Part shown: piece by piece, positions 45,901-53,486 of the stretch
Layout of the letters: each line of letters starts with the position of its first letter
How positions within the stretch are numbered: the first letter of the stretch is position 1
Source: Lentisphaerae bacterium RIFOXYA12_64_32
GTDB taxonomy: Bacteria > Verrucomicrobiota > Lentisphaeria > Oligosphaerales > YB12-FULL-65-16
Reading direction: 5' to 3'
NCBI GenBank assembly: GCA_001803235.1
Contig: MHBL01000167.1
Location: forward strand, 1-53,486
DNA length: 53,486 nt
Notes under the pieces: generated by a model
What the model saw: the letters and a program-made list of their open reading frames with translations, nothing else
Database searches by the model: none
What the model was told of the DNA's origin: nothing
Made by a program: the position numbers and the translations under genes

Positions 45901-47760
45901 CTCCCAGCGCGAGCGGCCGGTGCGGCGGAAGTACTCGTCAAGGAGGTACTGGTAGCGCGGGTCGCGGTAGTACCAGTTGGCGAACTGCACCAGTGCGCGG
46001 GGGAACTCGAACGCGCTCCACGAGTCGCCGTAGGCAGCGCTGCAGAGCATGTTGTCCTGGCAGCGGAGCAGGCGCTCGGTCGCGGTGCGCGCCGCGTTCG
46101 TCTCGAAGAACGCCAGGTCCGGCTTGGCCAGGGCGTAGGTCATGGCCAGCGACACGGCGAACGCCTCGTAGCTGTTCGCGTCGCACTGCGTCTTGCTGTG
46201 GTCCTGCTGACCCTTGAACGTGATGGCGGCATTCTCGATCCACTCGTCCGCCTCGGCCAGTCGGTAATACTTGCGGAAGTACTCGCCGCCGAAGAAGGCG
46301 TCCAGCGCTGCCAGCATGATGTGATTGTGGCGGATCGTGTCCCGCTGGATGTCGCCGAGGAACCACGACTTGTTCGCGCCTTCCTGCGAACGGCACAGGT
46401 ACAGCAGATACTTGGTCAGCGTCTGCCGGTCGGCATCCGTCAGGGCGGGGCTCTCCTCGACCAGGTCCAAGCCGATGAGCGTGTACCACAGGTCCATGTG
46501 CGTGTCGTCGCCCAGTTCGCCGCGGCTCTGGTGCTCCAGCACGCTGTCGCGGTAGAGCGTCACCCACCGGTCGTCGCCGCTGGCGTAGTAGTTGAAGGCA
46601 TACGTCCCGGCACGGGCCATGAGCGAACGCATGGTCATGCGCTTGAGCCCGTTCTTCTGGCTTTCTACCGCCTTGTCGTCCAATGGCTTAGCGAACGGAT
46701 CGCGGCTCAGTTCCGGGGCGAGACGTACGGTCGTCAGTCGTTCGAGAACCAGGCCGGTCCCCGGCTTGATCAGCTTGAGGAACTCCGCGACCGCCGCGCT
46801 GACCCCGGCATCGTCGCTGCCGCCGAGCAGGATCACGTTCTTGCCCGTGCCCCACGGGTCGTGCACGGTGCGGAGTTCGCAGCCGCCGGCGCCCGGGTAC
46901 CACGCGTCGGTGCGCACGTACCAGCGGCAGTACAGCCGCTCGACCAGGCGGTTGGTCATCAGGTTGCCGAGCACGATGACAGGCGCGGCTTTCCAGTCGG
47001 CCTCGCTCGTCTCGGTGTCGAGCCGGATCGGCAGGCTCGCGCCCGTCGCGGCCTTGATGCTCTCCGCCAGGCGTTGCGCCAGGGCCTGGTGCGAGGCCAG
47101 CTTCGAGCAGACGATGAAGCCGCTCGGCGCGCCGTTCTCGACCAGAGGCGTCTGGAGATACAGCGGCTTCAGCGCCGGGATTTCCGCGTCGATCCCTGTT
47201 TCTGAGGCGGCGGTCAGCGAGACGTCGTCGAACCACGCCGTCCCGCTCGAGTAGGTGAGCGCCAGCTTGAAGGTCAGTTCCTGCGTGTCGGCTGCTGTCT
47301 TGTACTCGAGCCTGGCGCTCTTCCACTGGCCGGCACGCCCGACAGGTGCGAAGGCGCGGTCGTCGGGGTGTTTCGGGTCCACGACGAACAGGCGTACCGC
47401 ATGCCCGACGACATTGGCTTCGAGCGCGTGCCGGGTGAACACCCGCGCCACGTACGTTGTGCCGGGCTTGGCCGCCACGGTCTGGGACACCTCGATCCCC
47501 GTGTACTGGTCACCCTGGCTGGCAATCCGCTTGCGGATGCAGAGACTCTGCTTGCCCGAGCGCGCGTCCTGGCCCAGACTGACCGTGACCTCGCCCAGCT
47601 TCGGGTCGCACCCGACCGTCCAGCCCTCCAAGCCCGCCTCGAAGTCCGCATTTCGGAGCAGGTTGCCCGCAACGTCACCCGCCCGTGCAGGGGCTGACAC
47701 GATGCTGCACAGAACGAGTCCGACCGCGAGGAGCGACAGCCTCGGGGAAAAGTGGTCCAT
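42991..47760 (-). CDS. Giant secreted heparinase II/III-like protein with FG-GAP repeats
   Basis: 1589 residues. The start at 47760 gives a signal peptide (LSLLAVGLVLCSIVSAPARA) with AAGGAAGG about 10 bases upstream. Domains in order: a CBM4/9-like domain (NLLRNADFEAGLEGW), an alpha-toroid of heparinase/alginate lyase type, a heparinase II/III C-terminal domain (GLNIGSHGHLDANTIVEFSE, with catalytic-type His), further beta domains, and FG-GAP/VCBS repeats near the end (CDLDGDGQAEVVAGG, DTDGDGRGEIAVGT, DLDGDGKQELVVGS) that likely bind calcium. It is predicted to cleave a uronic acid-containing polysaccharide outside the cell. It is the largest protein in the window. Confidence 0.85.
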   Translation of the reverse strand: MDHFSPRLSLLAVGLVLCSIVSAPARAGDVAGNLLRNADFEAGLEGWTVGCDPKLGEVTVSLGQDARSGKQSLCIRKRIASQGDQYTGIEVSQTVAAKPGTTYVARVFTRHALEANVVGHAVRLFVVDPKHPDDRAFAPVGRAGQWKSARLEYKTAADTQELTFKLALTYSSGTAWFDDVSLTAASETGIDAEIPALKPLYLQTPLVENGAPSGFIVCSKLASHQALAQRLAESIKAATGASLPIRLDTETSEADWKAAPVIVLGNLMTNRLVERLYCRWYVRTDAWYPGAGGCELRTVHDPWGTGKNVILLGGSDDAGVSAAVAEFLKLIKPGTGLVLERLTTVRLAPELSRDPFAKPLDDKAVESQKNGLKRMTMRSLMARAGTYAFNYYASGDDRWVTLYRDSVLEHQSRGELGDDTHMDLWYTLIGLDLVEESPALTDADRQTLTKYLLYLCRSQEGANKSWFLGDIQRDTIRHNHIMLAALDAFFGGEYFRKYYRLAEADEWIENAAITFKGQQDHSKTQCDANSYEAFAVSLAMTYALAKPDLAFFETNAARTATERLLRCQDNMLCSAAYGDSWSAFEFPRALVQFANWYYRDPRYQYLLDEYFRRTGRSRWENNPAFAITAPAEKPADFDGVQSIAVDPEFFAYSTKGWRVNVPLERSFDKVAFRERLEPGAQYLLLDGLNIGSHGHLDANTIVEFSERERFFLVDMSYTEGVGAKDHNGVTVIKDGLAVEPLAGAELLACADLGATGFSRSTLRQYGGCDWTRNIFWRKGKYFLVLDELKALEEGDYNFQCHWRTLGAPTLTGDTFRAEQVQKSDLDMVRASAATPGAAGGTVAIFRSREAALQFTVTLPAGKCALAVFGKGVDSGSDSVWIDMDGKRIETAFNLPTTAIGPSSAKWDLSEPTPNIDIGTAGPHRFHVGLREAPGVMLDRLEFVPADGRKLVVAAETGSLPAGTGQERHDVLALRNAGGVTYELDRNVPGFGHYWTEYRYAAPEVNVLHQKAAPHLAAGQAYTFANLFHTSSSGAPRDFQIVRAGEGCMLVTGGEDAVAGLADVPFTAGTLTVTAELYHLRRDGFTLVNGTRLDLGQPVLRSPQPVAVEFDLAAGRMTVTVAESATLSVLTDSRSVQIDDRDTALGAPDADGLVAIRLEKGRHRLTGVSVPNAAMDKYSAAFAEALTSLAKAAPKPAVPQPATPVGKPLALGWEFAAASAVNDLFSIDVDADGKPETILGVAGAPGTPLPGRVCLLDSVGTQRWSFATEGAVNAIGACDLDGDGQAEVVAGGEDAVVYCLSAAGQLKWKFPCPPVDSTIAYMHFGGKGAVKSLWAGALETGAKPLVIACPQDGYVFGLNGAGEQLWKYRCGEGVFTSVAVADLEGKGQRKFLGGSALCSWCRVTTIGADGKGRDLRGLDGWAANLTALAAGDTDGDGRGEIAVGTSKNKVYLLNSNGDAKWNFTLGEVASCMALTDLDGDGKQELVVGSPSFYLYALSRDGKLLWSLNLGAEVTALSVASTGAGTPALVAGTKSGSLYQVSPAGQVLASLTAKGQVTRLAAVSPAQPPGPATFVFGTTDGQTGALVTLPE

Positions 47761-47945
47761 GGCGCGATGCCCTTCCTTAATCTCTGTGGCCCACCGGCGA
47801 CCCGGCGGTACCGGGTGTCGAGACCCGCGATACGCGTCCTCCCCCGGTGACATACACTGGCACGGCTTCGCGCGCCTGCAAGGCGGCAGCCGGGTCGCCG
47901 GGGCACGGCGCCGCTGTGGCGGTGCCACAGCCAGGGGTTACGGAT

Positions 47946-47987
47946 CGATTGCTGTCGATGGCCCTCGACAGCGATCGATTGCGGTCG
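47946..47987. repeat. CGATTGC-type internally repeated motif, second copy
   Basis: CGATTGCTGTCGATGGCCCTCGACAGCGATCGATTGCGG-like sequence (described in parts: CGATTGCTGTCGATGG then CTCGACAGCGATCG then ATTGCGGTCG). The first two parts form a hairpin. It resembles 986-1030. It lies 186 bases upstream of the heparinase-like gene start. Confidence 0.5.
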
Positions 47988-48079
47988 GCGGCAAGGGGTG
48001 CAGGGACTGCGAGCACTCCACAGCGGCGGTGGGGCAATCGGCACGGCACGACAAGGGCAGGGTTGGTCTCCCGTGCCTT

Positions 48080-48127
48080 CCGACACAGGGACGGGCCCTC
48101 ACTCCGACACAGGGACGGGCCCTCACT
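48080..48127. repeat. 24-bp perfect tandem duplication at a gene end
   Basis: CCGACACAGGGACGGGCCCT... occurs twice without spacer (48080-48103, 48104-48127). The second unit contains the stop codon of the pseudopilin at 48123-48125. Confidence 0.75.
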
Positions 48128-48848
48128 CCGCATCCCAGAGGCAGTCCGCGGCGCCCGCGGCCGGGCCGATGATTCTGCGCATCATCTCTTTACACGCCGA
48201 GCCATCGGGGTTCGCCCACTGTCCCCAGCCGAAGTGCCGCCCGAAGACCCGGCGCGGATCCGTGCCGTAGAAACCGGCCAGGCCGCCATTCGAGGGACAG
48301 CGGAAGTGGGCCGAGGCGGCGACGACATTACGATCTTCCACCCACTTGGCCGGGTCCGGTTCCATGGGGTTTGCAATCAGGCCGGTGTCGGCGAACAGGA
48401 TGCTGGCGTCGGGGTGCGGAATGCGGTCCAGGCGCTTGGCGCCGCAGCCGTGGCAAAGGCAGGCGGCCCAGCCGAAGTGGCAGTGGTTCTGCGCGATTCC
48501 AAACGTGTCCCAGGGCGCGGCCGGACAACGGGCGTACGTAGTGCTCCCGTCGATGCCGTACTGCCGGAGCACGAAAACCTCCCAGCGCGTGGAGGGCCCT
48601 GCCCCGTCATGGACGGACGCGGGGCGCTCGCAGTTGTAGGGCAGAATCCACATGTCGTAGTCGTTCGAATACAGGTTGGTGACCATGCCGGCCTGCTTCA
48701 GGTTGGCAAAGCACTGAATGGCCTTGGCCCGGTCCTTCGCTTGAGCCAAGGCTGGCAGCAGCATGGACGCCAGGATGGCGATGATCGCGATCACCACGAG
48801 GAGTTCGATGAGAGTGAACCGGAGTGGAAGTCCGTGTTTTGTGGACAT
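48123..48848 (-). CDS. Prepilin-type secreted protein (pseudopilin), second copy
   Basis: 241 residues. The start at 48848 ([11 protein letters not shown]) has GGGGAGAAAGCGC before it. The motif [15 protein letters not shown] is near residue 12 and continues [17 protein letters not shown]. The C-terminal domain ends in [12 protein letters not shown]... and [12 protein letters not shown], rich in Cys and Trp. It is the same family as 23189-23848 but only weakly similar past the helix. Gene end lies in a tandem duplication, so the C-terminus may have changed recently. Secreted or pilus-like; function unknown. Confidence 0.85.
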   Translation of the reverse strand: MSTKHGLPLRFTLIELLVVIAIIAILASMLLPALAQAKDRAKAIQCFANLKQAGMVTNLYSNDYDMWILPYNCERPASVHDGAGPSTRWEVFVLRQYGIDGSTTYARCPAAPWDTFGIAQNHCHFGWAACLCHGCGAKRLDRIPHPDASILFADTGLIANPMEPDPAKWVEDRNVVAASAHFRCPSNGGLAGFYGTDPRRVFGRHFGWGQWANPDGSACKEMMRRIIGPAAGAADCLWDAE

Positions 48849-48900
48849 GCGCTTTCTCCCCGTGCCTGACGCACCTTCCATCCTCTGTGGCAAGAAGCTA

Positions 48901-49022
48901 GAGCTTGCTGCAAAAGGGCCGGGGATCGGCCTACAAGGCCGACGCTACAGCTGATCCTGAGCTTGCGTTCATTGCTGTAGTGGCCGCGTTGTACGCGGCT
49001 CTTGGGCTCTTGCAACGAGGTC
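48901..49022. repeat. TIR element with GGCCTACAAGGCCGACGCTACAG-type arm (diverged)
   Basis: Left arm 48905-48953 and right arm 48972-49018 pair imperfectly, with matching TACAA...GCC and CTACAGC segments. About 120 bases long. The ends have drifted, so limits are approximate. Confidence 0.4.
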
Positions 49023-49105
49023 AAGCTCAATATAGCACGGCCCCAACGCTCGGCCAGAGGCGAACGGGGCTGGCCACCCACATCCGGCCACGGACGGTGG
49101 TGACC

Positions 49106-49649
49106 CGTGTCGCGTCAGTCGCGGGTGGAACGACTGCGTGCCGGCCCATGCGTGATACCCCCGTGGCCTTGTGCCACGGGTGAATCGGGTTCGCCCGCCA
49201 AACGTGCGTGTCCCCCCTCTCTTCCCTTTTCCCCGTCCACCGCCGGCGGACGGGGAAAAGGGAAGAGAGGGAACGAGGTGCGGCGAAGTACCCAATGAAC
49301 CCGTTCACCTGCCACACAAGGTGGCAGGAGTCTATGCTCCACCCTTTGCTCCTAACCCGGCGGAGCCGGAACCAAGACCGACGCCGATTGCTGATCGTTG
49401 ATTGCTGAAGTCCGCCCCCGACACTCGAAAAGCGTCGTTGCGATCGTCACAAAGTCTGCCAGAAAACGCGAGTTTGGAGTCGTGGGGTACCATGTTACTC
49501 GCTGGCTGCGGTAGAGTGGTCGGAGCGGCTCGCTCCGACACCCGCGGGAGCGAGCCGCTCCCGCCACTTTGCCAGAACGACCCGGACAAACAGTGAGTAA
49601 CACCCACACATGATCGGGCGCATCCGCCCAGGGGGCGCTGACGCATTAC
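49106..49649. mobile_element. Family A MITE-like element, composite copy 5
   Basis: Left end near GCGTCAGTCGCGGGTGG (49112-49128), right end CTGACGCATTAC (49638-49649). It contains five modules seen elsewhere: the block at 12430-12500; the GAACCCGTTCACCTGCCAC block of 18251-18290; the block of 22360-22500 inverted; the core of 27413-27470; and the right-end module. It also has a 23-bp perfect hairpin (49216-49238 / 49248-49270). It is the longest copy, 540 bp, non-coding. Confidence 0.8.
49216..49270. repeat. 23-bp perfect hairpin in family A element
   Basis: The 23 bases 49216-49238 (CCTCTCTTCCC...CCGTCC) are exactly complementary, inverted, to 49248-49270, with a 9-base loop ACCGCCGGC. The stem is pyrimidine/purine skewed. 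No T-run follows as for a terminator. Confidence 0.85.
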
Positions 49650-49742
49650 GGCGGACGTGCGCCACGACTTGATTTCCGGCTCAGACAGGCTCAATTACCT
49701 GTTTGCGTTTGGCGCTGGAAGAGTCTGGCATGGTAGAGCGGG

Positions 49743-49767
49743 GAAGGCGGGGTGTCATCCCGCCTTC
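49743..49767 (+). terminator. Stem-loop with T-run before hppA
   Basis: GAAGGCGGG (49743-49751) and CCCGCCTTC (49759-49767) form a 9-bp stem with a 7-base loop, followed by TGATTTTC. It could be a terminator for transcripts from the repeat region or an attenuator-like leader structure for hppA, which starts 62 bases later. Confidence 0.5.
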
Positions 49768-49829
49768 TGATTTTCTCCAGGATACAGCTTCGCGCGAGAC
49801 CATAACACGAGCAGGAAAGGAAGGCATCG

Positions 49830-52283
<2,454 letters not shown>

Positions 52284-52324
52284 TTCTCGCCGGGTGCGGA
52301 GTCCGCAACCGGCACGGTCGTTTC

Positions 52325-52360
52325 GTCGCGCTCAATCCCGATGGCGGGATTGAGCGCGAC
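52325..52360 (+). terminator. Strong terminator after hppA
   Basis: A 16-bp perfect stem (GTCGCGCTCAATCCCG, 52325-52340; CGGGATTGAGCGCGAC, 52345-52360) with a 4-base loop and TTTGT following. It lies 42 bases past the hppA stop. Confidence 0.8.
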
Positions 52361-52454
52361 TTTGTAAGCCCTGCCTCGTCCACGCCCACCGTGCCCTGAC
52401 CTGCACGGACGTCGAGGAGAACTCGGGGGCAGACATCAGGGAATCGCACGACGC

Positions 52455-53420
52455 ATGGCCACTCCCACCAGATATGTCTGCACGCTGAGCCGCGAGCAGT
52501 TCGAGCAACTCCGGGAGTTGCTCATTTCCCGGGGCTGGAAGCTCGGGACCGCGCCCTACGCCCACTGGCAGGCGCAACTGGACAAGACGACCGTTGTGGC
52601 CTACGAATCGGGGAAACTCACCGTCCAGGGCAAAGGCACCGCCGAACTGGTCCAGTTCGTCATTGAGCCGGAGTACCTTGGCGCGGCACGCTTCGGCTAC
52701 GAGACCGAACTGGCCGAAGTCGAGAAGCCCGACATGTTCACGCCGCACGCCGGAATCGACGAGAGCGGCAAGGGCGACTACTTCGGGCCACTGGTCATTG
52801 CGGCGGCGTATGTCGACGCGACCACGGCCCGGACACTGCTTCAGGCCGGTGTTGCCGACTCCAAGACCATCCACAGCGACCGGCGGATCGCCGACCTGGC
52901 CGACACGATCCGGCGCGAAACGCGCGGCGCGTTCAGCGTGGTCGCCATCGGCCCGGAAGCGTACAACCGCCTGTACGCCAAGTTCAGAAACGTCAACAGC
53001 CTCCTCGCCTGGGGCCACGCCCGGGCGCTCGAAAACCTGCTCGAGATAGTGCCGGACTGCCCACGCGCCATTTCTGACCAGTTCGGCGGGGCTCGAACCA
53101 TCCCGGCGGCACTGCTGGAAAAGGGGCGGAAGGTGAAGTTCGAGCAACGGCACCGGGCCGAGGCGGACATCGCAGTGGCGGCGGCGTCTGTGCTCGCGCG
53201 GGCCGGTTTCGTGCACCGGCTGGAGGAACTCGGAAAGCAGATTGGCCTCACTCTGCCCAAAGGCGCAGGCCCCCAGGTAGACAAGGCGGCCGCAGTGCTC
53301 GCCGCGCGCGGCGGCAGAGGCTTGCTCGCCAGCGTGGCAAAGAGCCACTTCCGCACGACCGAAAAGGTAATATCGGGTGCTGGCACCTCACCAGACTCGT
53401 CGCCCCAAACCACCGACTGA
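52455..53420 (+). CDS. rnhC: Ribonuclease HIII
   Basis: 321 residues. An N-terminal TBP-like domain (DUF3378) of about 95 residues precedes the RNase H fold. The catalytic acidic residues begin with D102 and E103 in GIDESGKGDYFGPLV; GVADSKTIHSDR and ISDQFGGA carry further active-site or binding residues. It cuts RNA in RNA-DNA hybrids, and the N-terminal domain separates it from RNase HII. The ribosome site is weak (AGGGAA about 12 bases upstream). The C-terminus is Ser/Thr-rich and runs up to a repeat element. Confidence 0.93.
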   Translation: MATPTRYVCTLSREQFEQLRELLISRGWKLGTAPYAHWQAQLDKTTVVAYESGKLTVQGKGTAELVQFVIEPEYLGAARFGYETELAEVEKPDMFTPHAGIDESGKGDYFGPLVIAAAYVDATTARTLLQAGVADSKTIHSDRRIADLADTIRRETRGAFSVVAIGPEAYNRLYAKFRNVNSLLAWGHARALENLLEIVPDCPRAISDQFGGARTIPAALLEKGRKVKFEQRHRAEADIAVAAASVLARAGFVHRLEELGKQIGLTLPKGAGPQVDKAAAVLAARGGRGLLASVAKSHFRTTEKVISGAGTSPDSSPQTTD

Positions 53421-53427
53421 CCTCGAC

Positions 53428-53486
53428 GTAATGCGTCAGTCGCGGGTGGAGGGTTGGGGGTGGCTGCCCAAAGTGGCGGGACCGGC
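53428..53486. mobile_element. Family A MITE-like element, cut by window end
   Basis: Starts with the family end GTAATGCGTCAGT (53428-53440) and GCGGGTGG, then GGGTTGGGGGTGGCTGCC and AAAGTGGCGGGACCGGC. The last block matches the inverse of the right side of the copy at 27357-27514. Confidence 0.75.

Larger units (their letters stand above)
48849..49829. other. 981-base intergenic region, almost entirely repeats
   Basis: Divergent gap between the pseudopilin and the pyrophosphatase. 48901-49022 has diverged inverted ends GGCCTACAAGGCCGACGC / GCCGCGTTGTACGCGG and GCTACAGC / GCTGTAG. 49106-49649 is a composite family A element. 49743-49767 is a stem-loop. No gene. Confidence 0.6.

Noticed and set aside
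48080..48127. Possible CRISPR array
   Set aside because: Only two units, directly adjacent with no spacers, and no cas genes in the window.

Overview
The window is a GC-rich bacterial chromosome segment that looks most like a member of the Lentisphaerota within the PVC superphylum. This is inferred from content, not from a marker search. Two secreted proteins begin with a prepilin-type methylation motif ([18 protein letters not shown]) of the kind that is multiplied in Lentisphaerae and Planctomycetes. They sit beside large secreted polysaccharide-active proteins: a GH42-like glycoside hydrolase, a CBM9-like protein and a heparinase II/III-like protein with FG-GAP repeats. A membrane pyrophosphatase and a complex I-related membrane complex suggest a low-energy anaerobic life, which is again inference.

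Layout: 1-3030 holds the end of an unknown gene, a TPR lipoprotein and DNA primase. 3661-11393 (minus strand) is a six-gene hyf/ehr-type energy-converting complex. Its large subunit lacks all four cysteines that would bind NiFe. 11655-12326 is a helix-turn-helix plus PTS EIIA regulator in the same orientation. 12578-17848 (minus) is a CoA-linked catabolic operon (SDR, 3-hydroxyacyl-CoA-type dehydrogenase, two CoA-transferase subunits, thiolase), divergent from a sugar isomerase-like TIM barrel (18365-19258). 19501-27292 is mixed: secreted transglutaminase/Fn3 protein, TatA, pseudopilin, histidine phosphatase, a small coiled-coil protein and an ABC-F ATPase. 27757-32649 is a two-gene glycan operon, with an amber codon inside the hydrolase gene and a repeat inserted in the signal peptide region of the second gene. 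32701-35326 carries ligA and an orphan antitoxin-like gene. 35766-48848 holds a secreted beta-propeller, an esterase-like hydrolase plus methyltransferase pair, a SIS protein, a DUF4143 ATPase, the heparinase-like giant and a second pseudopilin. 49830-53420 is the membrane pyrophosphatase with a strong terminator, followed by ribonuclease HIII.

The most unusual aspect is the DNA between genes. Nearly every gap over 200 bp is built from dispersed non-autonomous repeats with terminal inverted repeats. The main family is bounded by GTAATGCGTCAG / CTGACGCATTAC and is a mosaic of shuffled modules. A second family has 29-bp perfect inverted ends. Other gaps hold short degenerate repeated words (CTGAAACC, GGCTGTAG, TTCAGTG, TTTCATCCCTCAGC, CAGCAATCA). 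No transposase, tRNA, rRNA or CRISPR array was seen.

How the genes could work together: the hyf/ehr complex and the pyrophosphatase would both handle ion gradients. The SDR, dehydrogenase, CoA-transferase and thiolase would convert a hydroxy acid to acyl-CoA units. The secreted enzymes would supply sugars or uronic acids. These links are inferred from content only.
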